A stretch of 25,215 nucleotides of DNA from Desulfobacteraceae bacterium UBA5616 (GCA_002423615.1 DIKO01000065.1:1-25215), one strand, 5' to 3'; positions 16,693-24,659 are shown, counted from the first letter of the stretch. The notes: generated by a model not told the origin, from the sequence alone. Program-made: numbers and translations.

Positions 16693-17610
16693 TTATTTAG
16701 CGCCCGGAACCGGATTGACGATGTCCTTCCCCAGGGTTTGGGGGATGATTCCGGCGAGTTCGTCAACGGTCCAGATTCCGGCCTTGTAATTCACCTTGGT
16801 GATCTCCGGCAAGGAAACCAGACCGATCATGCCGCCGCCCACCACGAAATCCCGGCCGTTGATGTTGGCCGCCTCATTCAGGCACAGGAAAACCGCAAAA
16901 GGCGCCACCGCCTCCGGAGTGAGGGAGCCAAGGTCCATCTCCGTTCCAGGGGACTCCACACCCGAGGCTTTTTTCTTTTCCATGGCCGCACGGAGCTCGT
17001 CGGTCAAGGTCAACCGCGTTCCCGCGCGCGGCCGGATGGAATTGCAGGTCACCCCATACTTTCCCATGTCCCTGGCCACAGTCCGCGTAAAACCGATAAT
17101 GCCTTCTTTTGCCGCGCTGTAGTTGGCCTGGCCCAGGCTGCCCAGGCCCGACTCGGATGAGAACGTGATGACCCGGCCGCTTTTTTGCGCCCGGAAAATA
17201 CGGCAGGCGGCCCGGGTGCAGTAAAAGGTCCCGTAGAGGTGGACTTTCAAAACGTCGTCCCATTCCTCGTCCGTCATGTTGAAGAGCATGCGGTCCCTTA
17301 AAATGCCCGCGTTGGTGACAAGAATGTCCACGCCGCCGAAATTGTCGACGGCGCATTGGATGATGGCTTCGCCTCCTGCTGCCGTTGCCACGGTATCCCC
17401 ATTCCGGACGGCATGTCCCCCTTTTGCCTTGATCTCATCGACCACTTCCATGGCGGGAGATTGATCGGCGCCTTTTCCGTCCGGTCCGCCACCTAGGTCG
17501 TTGACCACGACTTTGGCCCCCTCCTCGGCCATGAGAAGCGCTATTCCCCTGCCGATGCCGCGGCCGGCCCCAGTCACGACAGCCACTTTTCCTTCGAGTC
17601 TTTTTGCCAT
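16693..17610 (-). CDS. Short-chain dehydrogenase/reductase (3-hydroxyacyl-CoA dehydrogenase-like)
   Basis: This classical SDR (305 aa) has the cofactor motif TGAGRGIG (13-20), NAG in LVTNAG (100-102), catalytic Ser near 151 in TFSSESGLG and YSAAK (Tyr164, Lys168). VVVNDLGG after beta-2 places Asp38 to favour NAD(H). At about 305 aa it is longer than the 250-aa core. The insertion KGADQSPAMEVVDEIKAKGG and the C-terminal segment resemble the dehydrogenase part of multifunctional beta-oxidation enzymes (17-beta-HSD4 type). It probably oxidises a 3-hydroxyacyl-CoA or related alcohol in the cytosol; the substrate is inferred. ATG 17610 follows GGAGG at eight bases; a GTG five codons earlier overlaps that site and is rejected. 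First gene of the SDR - flavoprotein - Cfa unit. Confidence 0.9.
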   Translation of the reverse strand: MAKRLEGKVAVVTGAGRGIGRGIALLMAEEGAKVVVNDLGGGPDGKGADQSPAMEVVDEIKAKGGHAVRNGDTVATAAGGEAIIQCAVDNFGGVDILVTNAGILRDRMLFNMTDEEWDDVLKVHLYGTFYCTRAACRIFRAQKSGRVITFSSESGLGSLGQANYSAAKEGIIGFTRTVARDMGKYGVTCNSIRPRAGTRLTLTDELRAAMEKKKASGVESPGTEMDLGSLTPEAVAPFAVFLCLNEAANINGRDFVVGGGMIGLVSLPEITKVNYKAGIWTVDELAGIIPQTLGKDIVNPVPGAK

Positions 17611-17997
17611 GATGATGTCCTCCACTGTTTTATGCGTTATTCTTAAAGGAGCAAATCAAATCAGGGTTTTTCGCCCTGAATCGGGTTGAGCAATTGCGAT
17701 TTCCGGGTTACACCAGGTGTGAAAGTAAAAAATCACATTACCGTGTTTTTCGGGTTTTGGAGAAAGTTTTCGCATGTTTTGAACTGCAAAAAAGTCGGAT
17801 GGCAATTTAAAATGAAAGTCCCGCACATTTCCAAAGCGGAATTTTTAATAATTTATAACCGAATTGGAAGGTTATGTCAAATATTAAAGGACATCCGTTT
17901 GAGGACGCCGTTGTTGATCCGGGGAATTTCATCTGATATAGATCAGTAAGTCACCTGAACCACAACTTTTTTAAAACCCAGGAAAGAATTTTATTAC
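17611..17997. other. 387-bp divergent intergenic region
   Basis: This gap separates two divergent operons and should hold both promoters. Seen here: an inverted repeat TCAGGG-N7-CCCTGA (17661-17679), an 11-bp palindrome ACACCAGGTGT (17710-17720) about 100 bases before the SDR gene, and an A/T-rich stretch at 17835-17870. No convincing -35/-10 pair or sigma-54 site was found for either side, and no coding potential is supported. Confidence 0.5.
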
Positions 17998-19281
17998 ATG
18001 CCCAAAAAAAACGGTTCGTTCAAAAGCATGTCCCATGGCTACCCCCATACCGTCAAAACTGAACGATTGAATGAAACCGGCATCGAACTTTCGAGTTTCT
18101 TCTTTCGTTTCGGCGCCAACAGTTACGTTTTCACCTATGAGAAAAGCGGAGAAAAAAAACACACCTTCATTGATACGGGATATAAGGGCCATCAGCGGCA
18201 GATCTTTTCCATCCTGGAAAACAACCACATCAACCTGAAAAATATCGAAAATATCATCATCACCCACCGGCATCCGGATCACAGCGGACTGGCCGACACC
18301 CTCGTGGATATTTCCGGAGGAAAAATCCTGGTTCACGCCAATTTCAAGGAATTTGTGGAGGGCGGAATCAGCGACCGGGAGAAAAGATGGCTGGGTAAAT
18401 TTGATCCGTCCCGCCTTAAAAATTGCCCCATCGAATATCTTGATCCCGGAAACGGCGATGGATCCATCCGAATCGGCGGGATGGATTTCCCCCGCATGAA
18501 AAGGACGGTTGACCTGGGTAACGAGGGAAAACTTGAAATCCTCGCCATACCCGAAAGTACGCCGACCCACAGCCCCGATCAGCTCGTTATTCTCTATTCC
18601 CCGCGAAACGTCCCGTATGTCTCGGACGGCGTTCGGGAAGAAAGCGGTTTCCGCCCCACGGATGAAATGATCTTTGCCGGTGACCTGTGGCTGATGAAGG
18701 GCCCTGTTTTTCAGAGAAATCTGAGAAGCCTGTCCATGACCCTCAAGTTCTTTTACTTCCGGTTCCTGGATTTTATCTCCGGAAAGGACCAGTTCAAAAT
18801 CGTCCCCAGTGAACAGGACGCCGGGGCCAAAGACGCCCTGAAACAGGGATTTTCCCTGATCCGGGTGAAACCCGGTCACGGGAATGAATTCCTGGGGACC
18901 AACATGATCCCCAAAACACTTCTGGCCGACCGGGACCTTTTGCTCAAACTGGGCTTTAAAATGGATCACGACAAGTCCGTATTGCAATCCGACCCCTTTG
19001 CCGGGAGGGTCTCCGAATTAAGAGAAACCGCCTATGCCGGCTTTCTGGATACGCTGAACCTGTGGCTTAAGATGGGTTATGAACCGGATGAAATATGCGC
19101 CCTTTTGACCCGCATCTACATGGAACAAAGCGACGGCGGGAAGCTGGTGGAAGAGGACCGGAAAGAAAGAAGGAAACGGCTCGAGGAGACCCTTGATCGG
19201 CTTGCATCTGAAAAAATGGAAACCGACCCGCTGTATCACATCGGAAAGTGCGCTTTGGCGGCTTTCAGTCGGCGGGTTTAA
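17998..19281 (+). CDS. MBL-fold metallo-hydrolase
   Basis: The 427-residue cytosolic protein has the metallo-beta-lactamase motif HRHPDHSG (H90, H92, D94, H95), preceded by the usual strand and turn FIDTGYKGH (57-65). Later ligand candidates follow in order: HANF near 119, FAGDLW for the bridging Asp, and VKPGHGNEF for the last His. The C-terminal 110 residues are helical and charged (WLKMGYEPDEICALLTRIYM) and look like an added domain. MBL proteins cover thioesterases, glyoxalase II, lactonases and oxidoreductases, so the substrate is open. It is 44 bases upstream of the SpmAB-like gene and starts a three-gene unit. A modest AGGAAAG lies 13 bases before the ATG; Met11 is a possible alternative. 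Fold certain, role unknown. Confidence 0.85.
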   Translation: MPKKNGSFKSMSHGYPHTVKTERLNETGIELSSFFFRFGANSYVFTYEKSGEKKHTFIDTGYKGHQRQIFSILENNHINLKNIENIIITHRHPDHSGLADTLVDISGGKILVHANFKEFVEGGISDREKRWLGKFDPSRLKNCPIEYLDPGNGDGSIRIGGMDFPRMKRTVDLGNEGKLEILAIPESTPTHSPDQLVILYSPRNVPYVSDGVREESGFRPTDEMIFAGDLWLMKGPVFQRNLRSLSMTLKFFYFRFLDFISGKDQFKIVPSEQDAGAKDALKQGFSLIRVKPGHGNEFLGTNMIPKTLLADRDLLLKLGFKMDHDKSVLQSDPFAGRVSELRETAYAGFLDTLNLWLKMGYEPDEICALLTRIYMEQSDGGKLVEEDRKERRKRLEETLDRLASEKMETDPLYHIGKCALAAFSRRV

Positions 19282-19325
19282 TTTTTTTTGGATTTCACAA
19301 ACAACCGGATGCCGGAATTACCTTT

Positions 19326-20570
19326 ATGGCCCTTAATATCATTTGGATTGGATTTTTTCTGATCGCCTTCATCCTGGGGCTTATCCGGCTGGTCTTTTAT
19401 GGGGATACGGCGATATTTCCCGCCATGATGGAGAGCACCTTCGAGATGGCGAAAACCGGATTCGAGATTTCCCTGGGACTGACCGGGGTGATGACCCTGT
19501 GGATGGGAATCATGCGGGTGGGGGAGAGGGGCGGGATCGTAACCCTTTTGTCCAGGGCCGTGGACCCGCTTTTCCGGCGGCTGTTTCCGGAAATTCCAAA
19601 GGGACACCCGGCCGCCGGAGCCATCATGATGAATATCGCCGCAAACATGATGGGGCTTGACAATGCCGCTACCCCCCTGGGGCTTAAAGCCATGACCCAG
19701 CTTCAGGAGATCAACCCGGAAAAAGACAGGGCATCCGACGCCATGATCATGTTCCTCGTGCTGAACGCCTCCGGGCTTACGGTCATTCCGGTCAGCATCA
19801 TGGTTTACCGGGCTCAGCTCGGGGCCAAAGACCCGTCGGACATCTTCATTCCCATCCTGCTGGCCACGTTCTGTTCCACTGCCGCCGGCCTTGTTTCCGT
19901 GGCCGTGGCCCAGCGGATCAACCTCTTCACCAAATCCGTCCTGGCCTACCTGGGAACCTTCACGCTTCTGGTTTCCGGGGTCATCTGGCATTTTTCCGTC
20001 CTTTCCCAGGATAAAATCAATACGGTTTCCGCCGTTCTGTCCAATGTCATACTGTTTTTCATCATCATATTATTTATCCTGCTGGCCGTCCTGAAGAAAG
20101 TTAATGTTTATGAGGCCTTCATCGAGGGGGCCAGAGACGGCTTTGGCATCGCCGTTAAAATTATCCCCTACCTGGTGGCCATCCTGGTTCCCATAGGTGT
20201 TTTCAGGGCATCCGGGGCCATGAATTTTGTTGTGGAAAATATAGGCGCCGTGGTGGGCGCCATGGGCGTTGACAACCGGTTCGTGGAAGCCCTTCCCACG
20301 GCATTCATGAAACCCTTGAGCGGCTCTGGAGCCAGGGGCATGATGGTGGATGCCATGAAACAATTCGGGGCGGATTCCTTTGTGGGCCGGTTGTCGTGCG
20401 TCTTCCAGGGGACCACGGATACCACTTTTTATGTCATCGCGGTTTATTTCGGGTCGGTGGGAATCCGGAAGACCCGTTACGCCCTGGCGTGCGGGCTGAT
20501 CGCCGATCTGGCCGGAGCGGTCGCCGCTATCCTGGTGGCCTACCTGTTTTTTTATGAACGCAACCCTTAA
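19326..20570 (+). CDS. Fused SpmA/SpmB (nucleoside-recognition/gate domain) membrane protein
   Basis: The 414-aa protein has about ten membrane helices in two repeated gate-type halves. The N-terminal half matches SpmA (LWMGIMRVGERGG, FPEIPKGHPAAGAIMMNIAA, LDNAATPLGLKAM). The C-terminal half matches SpmB (YEAFIEGARDGFGIAVKIIP, MKPLSGSGARGMMVD, FQGTTDTTFYVIAVYFG). In Bacillus spmA and spmB are separate genes needed for spore-core dehydration; fused copies occur in non-sporulating Gram-negatives, where the transported substrate is unknown. Start is ATG 19326, 44 bases after the MBL gene and in line with SpmA; a longer frame reaching into that gene is not homologous. Followed by the QueG-like gene after 35 bases. 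Family call strong, function inferred as transport. Confidence 0.9.
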   Translation: MALNIIWIGFFLIAFILGLIRLVFYGDTAIFPAMMESTFEMAKTGFEISLGLTGVMTLWMGIMRVGERGGIVTLLSRAVDPLFRRLFPEIPKGHPAAGAIMMNIAANMMGLDNAATPLGLKAMTQLQEINPEKDRASDAMIMFLVLNASGLTVIPVSIMVYRAQLGAKDPSDIFIPILLATFCSTAAGLVSVAVAQRINLFTKSVLAYLGTFTLLVSGVIWHFSVLSQDKINTVSAVLSNVILFFIIILFILLAVLKKVNVYEAFIEGARDGFGIAVKIIPYLVAILVPIGVFRASGAMNFVVENIGAVVGAMGVDNRFVEALPTAFMKPLSGSGARGMMVDAMKQFGADSFVGRLSCVFQGTTDTTFYVIAVYFGSVGIRKTRYALACGLIADLAGAVAAILVAYLFFYERNP

Positions 20571-20605
20571 TCGTAAACCCAATCCGAAAGCGGAGGTGCA
20601 CGGGC

Positions 20606-21487
20606 ATGGACAAAAAAGACATAGAAAGGATCATCAAGGATTTTATCAGAACGTCCCCGGAAAATTCCTTAAAGCTGGATCCCCCCGAGCCGGCCTGGGA
20701 GGAGGTGTTGATCGGTTACTCCGCGGGGGATGACCCCATTTTCGAATCCTACAAGGAATACGTGGGAGAATCCCATTTCACCCCTGTTGAAATTTTCAAC
20801 CTGACCTATCCGGATGACCCGGCAACGTCTGAAGAACTGACAGTGATCAGCTGGGCACTGATTCAGCGGGAGGCGGTGAAGGCGGACAACCGGAAAGAAG
20901 ATTTCTATCCGTCCAAACGCTGGGTCATGGCACGGTTTCCCGGGGAATGGTTCAACGAATTCCTGAGGGACCATGTAGCGCAAACATTGACGGAAAAAGG
21001 GGTTAAGGCCCTCTCCCCCACCCGGTCTCCCTTGTGGAAGTTTGAACGTTCGGAAAAATATTTTCTGTCCTCCCGCTGGTCGGAACGCCATGCCGCCTAT
21101 GCATCGGGGCTGGGGACCTTCGGGGCCTGCGACGGCCTTATCACGGCAAAAGGAAAAGCGCACCGGGTGGGGTCCGTGGTGGCGAGAATCAAGCTCGCTC
21201 CCACTCCCCGCCCGTACACGGATCATCATGCCTATTGTCTTTTTTTCGCCACGGGAAAATGTCTGGTGTGCGCCAGGCGATGCCCGGTGGACGCGGTTTC
21301 CGAAAAGGGGCATGACAAGCAAAAGTGCATGAAGCATGCCGCAGGCACCTGTGGCAAATACGTCAAGGAAAAATGGGGCTTTGACGGTTACGGCTGCGGC
21401 CTCTGCCAGACGGCGGTTCCCTGCGAAAGCGGCATCCCCAAGGCCATTCTGAAAAAGATGGAGACTATTTCTTCAACAGATGGATGA
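20606..21487 (+). CDS. QueG-like (COG1600-type) double 4Fe-4S protein
   Basis: The 293-aa product aligns over its middle with epoxyqueuosine reductase and related corrinoid Fe-S proteins: SSRWSERHAAYASGLGTFGA corresponds to the SPWAERSWAVRAGLGWIGK block of QueG. The C-terminal ferredoxin-like domain has Cys at 211, 219, 222 and 226 (GKCLVCARRCPVDAV), 241, 249, 264, 267 and 273 (GCGLCQTAVPCE), enough for two clusters. True QueG has about 380 residues with a longer N-terminal cobalamin-binding part and C-terminal HEAT-like repeat; both look reduced here, so tRNA modification is doubtful. A redox role next to the MBL and SpmAB genes is inferred. GGAGG lies ten bases before the ATG. The 3' end overlaps the convergent thiolase gene by 23 bases. 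Confidence 0.8.
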   Translation: MDKKDIERIIKDFIRTSPENSLKLDPPEPAWEEVLIGYSAGDDPIFESYKEYVGESHFTPVEIFNLTYPDDPATSEELTVISWALIQREAVKADNRKEDFYPSKRWVMARFPGEWFNEFLRDHVAQTLTEKGVKALSPTRSPLWKFERSEKYFLSSRWSERHAAYASGLGTFGACDGLITAKGKAHRVGSVVARIKLAPTPRPYTDHHAYCLFFATGKCLVCARRCPVDAVSEKGHDKQKCMKHAAGTCGKYVKEKWGFDGYGCGLCQTAVPCESGIPKAILKKMETISSTDG

Positions 21488-22592
21488 CGCAGACCCCGCC
21501 TGCCCCCACCATATGCGCCATGGCCAGGTTGACGGGTTTGACGATCTGCCGTTTTCCGCATTCCCCCCGCATCTGCCAAAGGATTTCGGCCACCTGCCCC
21601 ACCCCGGTGGGCCCGAGGGGGTGTCCCATGGCAAGGAGGCCGCCGCTGCTGTTGATGGGGTGTTTTCCGGTAAGGGTCGTGACGCCCTCTTCCACCAGCC
21701 GGCCGCCTTCTCCCCGGGGGCACAATCCCAAAGCCTCGGCATAGATGAGTTCCTCGATGGTGAAGGCGTCATGAAGCTCGATGAGGTCGAGGTCTTCCGG
21801 GCCCACTCCTGCTTTTTCATATGAAATCTGAGCGCAGAGCTGGGTCAGGGAAAACAGGGGATCATCATCGGGAAGCGTGCTTTTCAGGACGGAAGCGGCG
21901 ATGACGGGGCAGACCTTGTCGGTTACGGCCGCGGCCTTTTCCTTCGTGCAGACGATGACGGCTGCGGCCCCGTCTCCCCATGGACAACAGTGGAGTCTTG
22001 TCAGAGGATCTGCGATCATCCGGGCTTGATGAACCTCTTCCAGGGTGACCGCGTCCTGAAAATGGGCATGGGGATTCAGGCTTCCGTTATAGTGGTTTTT
22101 CACCGATACCCCGGCCAGCTGGTCCATGGTCGTCCCGTAAGATTCCATGTACCGTCGGGTGATATCGGCAAAAATTTGGACCGGACTGGCAAAGGACTTG
22201 TCCCCGGCCTTGCCCGCGGCTTTGGGCTTTTCGCCGTCGGTTTTGGATTTGGAAGGCGTCGGGATCTTATCCACCCCAAAGGCCATGGCGATATCATGGG
22301 CCCCGGAAGCCACGGTGAGATAGGCCTCTCGAAACGCCGAAGATCCGCTGGCCGAGGCGTTCTCGATGTTCATGATGCCAAGCCCGGTAAGACCCATTTT
22401 CCCGCAGACCAGATGCCCCGTGGACCATCCCGGCTGGGTGGTTCCGCAAAAGGCGGTCTCGATGTCTTCCCATTTCATGCCGGCGTCTTCAAGGGCCTTG
22501 GAAATGGCATGGGCGCCCATGTCTGATATGGATTTTTCCGGAAACACCCCGTAGCGGTGGATTCCCGCGCCGATAACCACAACTTCTCTCAT
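21465..22592 (-). CDS. SCP2-type thiolase-fold protein lacking the nucleophilic cysteine
   Basis: The 375-aa protein has a full thiolase fold with SCP2/lipid-transfer features: VVVIGAGIHRYG at the start, IELHDAFTIEEL (His274), NSSGGLLAMGHPLGPTG (His324) and LAMAHMVGAGGVCVIHLL at the end. The block that normally reads N-x-A-C-x-SGS is IENASASGSSAF, with Ser80 (TCG) at the acyl-carrying Cys. The second thiolase Cys before the C-terminal glycine loop is also absent. Similar Cys-less SCP2 thiolases act as retro-aldolases or with a DUF35 zinc partner; no DUF35 gene is in this window. ATG 22592 has AAGGA ten bases upstream; the longer in-frame extension is not homologous. It lies 16 bases after the MFS gene. 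Fold certain, reaction open. Confidence 0.88.
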   Translation of the reverse strand: MREVVVIGAGIHRYGVFPEKSISDMGAHAISKALEDAGMKWEDIETAFCGTTQPGWSTGHLVCGKMGLTGLGIMNIENASASGSSAFREAYLTVASGAHDIAMAFGVDKIPTPSKSKTDGEKPKAAGKAGDKSFASPVQIFADITRRYMESYGTTMDQLAGVSVKNHYNGSLNPHAHFQDAVTLEEVHQARMIADPLTRLHCCPWGDGAAAVIVCTKEKAAAVTDKVCPVIAASVLKSTLPDDDPLFSLTQLCAQISYEKAGVGPEDLDLIELHDAFTIEELIYAEALGLCPRGEGGRLVEEGVTTLTGKHPINSSGGLLAMGHPLGPTGVGQVAEILWQMRGECGKRQIVKPVNLAMAHMVGAGGVCVIHLLKK

Positions 22593-22608
22593 AATCTCTT
22601 TTTCCTTT

Positions 22609-23913
22609 CTAAGGGGAATCTTTTTTGGGCGGCCTTGCATACAGCATAAAAAAGGCCCCCAGCAGAAAATTGACCAGGAAGACGCCATAGGGAACCGCGT
22701 AATTATCGAAAGTTTCATACAGCCATGAGGCAAGTATGGGACTTAAGGCCATAAAAACCACATTGATGGGCATGACCACGCCCCGGATGGCGCCTAAACA
22801 CTCGTGGCCGAAATAATCGGCGAAAATAACTTCCCGGAGGACCATCATGCCCCCCAGGGACAATCCGTAAATCACGGCAAAAGCAAACACCGTCCCGTGG
22901 GTTTTGGCCCACAGGAGGGTGAACAGTCCCAAAGCACTTCCCAAAAAAACGATGATGACGCAGTAACGGACCGAAAATTTTTCCGCCACCAGTCCCCAGG
23001 GAATTTTAACCAGGGCGCAGCACACGGCGTAGACGGTCATGGCCCCGGCCGCCACGTCCGTTCCAATGCCTTTGTCTTCCATATAAGGATAAAAATGAAT
23101 ATTGATGCCGTTCAGGCAAAGGGCGATGAGGTTGAAGGCCGCCAGGAGTATCCAGAGGGATTTTGTCTTCAGGGCTTCCCTCACGGTCCACTGAAGTGTA
23201 GAGGGAATGCGCGGGACCGTGTTTGCCGGCCGGTTAATTCCATCGGGGATTTGGAGGGGCGTGTCCCCGTCGGGATAAAGGCCGATATCTTCAGGCCTTC
23301 GGCGCATGAAAGCCAGGGCGGGTAGAAAGGCCGTGGCCAGAATGATGATGCCCACCACCCGAAGGGAGGTTCGCCATCCGTAATTTTCGATCAGGTAATG
23401 GGAAAGGGGAATGAATATCAGGCCGCTGACCGACACCCCAAGGGCGGCTATGGCCATGGCCCGACCCCGCATCCGGACAAACCACTTGGCAATGATGGTA
23501 TGGCTTACCAGACCGCCGAATCCCACCATGCCGACAGCCCCCAGAATTCCGTATATGAAATAGAACTGCCAGGGCTTCTGCACATAACTGACCATGTATG
23601 TAGTGGCTCCGGCCGCAAAGACCCCGGATGACATCAGTATTCTCGCCCCGTATTTTTTATCTGCGATAAAACCGATGGCGGGTCCCAAAACGCCCGACAT
23701 CAGTAATTTCAGGGTCATGGCCCCGGTGATGGTCATGGAAGACCAGCCCAGTTCCCTGTGCATGGGCAGGATATACAGACCAAAAGTGTAAAATCCAAAG
23801 GCATCCGCCACCAGCCAGCTTAAAAAGCAGACTCCCACGATGATCCATCCGTAATAAAACCGTCCCGTAATCGGCCACGGAAAAGGCGTTCTGTTCAAGT
23901 TTCCGATTCCCAT
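22609..23913 (-). CDS. MFS transporter, monocarboxylate / oxalate-formate antiporter type
   Basis: The 434-residue product has 12 predicted membrane helices, beginning with RFYYGWIIVGVCFLSWLVAD, a family signature. The loop after helix 2 reads GFIADKKYGARILMSSGVFA and the 4-5 region RGRAMAIAALGVSVSGLIFI. The central cytosolic loop carries RRRPEDIGLYPDG, also typical. These carriers (COG2223/COG2271 type) move small organic acids across the inner membrane. Start is ATG 23913; an in-frame TTG directly before it is unlikely. It heads a two-gene unit with the thiolase-fold gene and has a strong-looking promoter at 23971-23999. Co-transcription suggests uptake of an acid later handled by the thiolase-like protein; this is inference. 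Confidence 0.9.
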   Translation of the reverse strand: MGIGNLNRTPFPWPITGRFYYGWIIVGVCFLSWLVADAFGFYTFGLYILPMHRELGWSSMTITGAMTLKLLMSGVLGPAIGFIADKKYGARILMSSGVFAAGATTYMVSYVQKPWQFYFIYGILGAVGMVGFGGLVSHTIIAKWFVRMRGRAMAIAALGVSVSGLIFIPLSHYLIENYGWRTSLRVVGIIILATAFLPALAFMRRRPEDIGLYPDGDTPLQIPDGINRPANTVPRIPSTLQWTVREALKTKSLWILLAAFNLIALCLNGINIHFYPYMEDKGIGTDVAAGAMTVYAVCCALVKIPWGLVAEKFSVRYCVIIVFLGSALGLFTLLWAKTHGTVFAFAVIYGLSLGGMMVLREVIFADYFGHECLGAIRGVVMPINVVFMALSPILASWLYETFDNYAVPYGVFLVNFLLGAFFMLYARPPKKDSP

Positions 23914-23970
23914 CAATTTTTCGCCCGCAGGAGTATGTAAAGGTATGACGTCGCTTTATGATGAATCGGC

Positions 23971-23999
23971 ATTAAATAGTCAAGTACCGGCATTGTCAA
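23971..23999 (-). promoter_or_regulatory. Sigma-70-type promoter for the MFS-thiolase unit
   Basis: On the minus strand a perfect TTGACA (23999-23994) is followed after exactly 17 bases by TTTAAT (23976-23971), five of six to the -10 consensus. Initiation near 23964 would leave a leader of about 50 bases. A second overlapping set (TTGACT at 23983-23978, 17 bases, CATAAA) may give another start. Confidence 0.6.
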
Positions 24000-24212
24000 G
24001 GGGGTACATTTTCAAGAATCACTTTGTCAGGAAACCCGAATCAAGGAAGGATCGATCATGTATTATTAAAAAAAAGAATACAAAAATGGTTTTAAAAACA
24101 ATAAATAACACAAATATGTAATTAATACAGGTTGTCGGTACGGTTCCAATGAATATAAAAAATATTTTAATTACAGTTAGATAGGATTTATATCCCCCTT
24201 CATGCAGATATT

Positions 24213-24228
24213 TGGCATGGCCGTTGCT
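24213..24228 (+). promoter_or_regulatory. Sigma-54 (RpoN) promoter of the PII-amtB operon
   Basis: TGGCATGGCCGTTGCT matches the sigma-54 -24/-12 consensus TGGCAC-N5-TTGCW. The invariant GG (24214-24215) and GC (24226-24227) are separated by exactly 10 bases. The start site would be near 24239, giving a leader of about 55 bases to the PII ATG. This implies control by nitrogen status through an enhancer-binding activator such as NtrC. Confidence 0.85.
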
Positions 24229-24294
24229 TTATAGTGAAAAAAACAACCCCGGGGATCATTATCCAGGATCGAATGTCAAAAAGGAGAATAAGGA

Positions 24295-24633
24295 ATGAAA
24301 AAAATTGAAGCCATAATTAAACCATTCAAGCTGGAGGAGGTGAAAAGCGCCCTGAGCCATGTCGGCATCACGGGTATGACCATTGCTGAAATCAAGGGGT
24401 TCGGACGCCAGCGCGGCCACAAGGAAGTTTATCGCGGTGCCGAATACCAGGTAGAGTTCGTACCCAAAATTCAGATCGGCATTGTGGTGGAGGACGGCAT
24501 GGTCGATGCCGCGGTGAAAGCCATTCTGGACAGCGCCAAAACCGGCAAAATCGGGGACGGCAAAATTTTTATCTGGGACATTGCCGAAGCCATTCGGATC
24601 CGGACGGGCGAATCCGGCAAGGACGCGATATAA
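24295..24633 (+). CDS. glnK: PII nitrogen-regulatory protein (GlnK/GlnB)
   Basis: This is a full-length PII protein (112 aa): MKKIEAIIKPFKLEEVKSAL at the start, T-loop with Tyr51 in YRGAEYQVEFVPK (the uridylylation site in proteobacteria), and the B-loop/C-loop signature KTGKIGDGKIFIWDIAEAIR. PII trimers sense 2-oxoglutarate and ATP/ADP and block AmtB through the T-loop when ammonium is plentiful. Behind a sigma-54 promoter and 26 bases before amtB, it is best called GlnK rather than a free-standing GlnB. An AAGGAG and a nearer AAGGA precede the ATG. All key residues are present. Confidence 0.95.
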   Translation: MKKIEAIIKPFKLEEVKSALSHVGITGMTIAEIKGFGRQRGHKEVYRGAEYQVEFVPKIQIGIVVEDGMVDAAVKAILDSAKTGKIGDGKIFIWDIAEAIRIRTGESGKDAI

Positions 24634-24659
24634 GAAATAAGAAAGGGAGATTCAGGACC

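Larger units (their letters stand above)
23917..24294. other. 378-bp divergent intergenic region before the PII operon
   Basis: The left third holds the MFS promoter, the right end the sigma-54 promoter of the PII gene. Between them (24050-24190) the DNA is strongly A/T-rich, as is common where an activator or IHF bends DNA upstream of sigma-54 promoters. No clear NtrC site or coding frame was seen by eye. Confidence 0.5.

Noticed and set aside
16659..16766. 36-residue N-terminal extension of the FabK/NMO-like protein
   Set aside because: It covers the intergenic gap and the end of the SDR gene; the family start and GGAG point to 16658.
17686..17949. 87-codon frame in the divergent gap
   Set aside because: It starts at a TTG without a ribosome-binding site, has an unusual composition and no domain; it lies where two promoters are expected.
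17971..18987. Long open frame (338 codons) on the minus strand
   Set aside because: It is antisense to the MBL hydrolase, whose motifs are unambiguous; the translation shows no family pattern.
20606..21487. Calling the Fe-S protein queG
   Set aside because: The conserved QueG block and two-cluster domain are there, but the protein is about 90 residues shorter and lacks the usual C-terminal repeat, so true epoxyqueuosine reductase activity is not supported.
22593..22733. 47-residue N-terminal extension of the thiolase-fold protein
   Set aside because: It overlaps the MFS gene in another frame, and thiolase homology plus AAGGA place the start at 22592.
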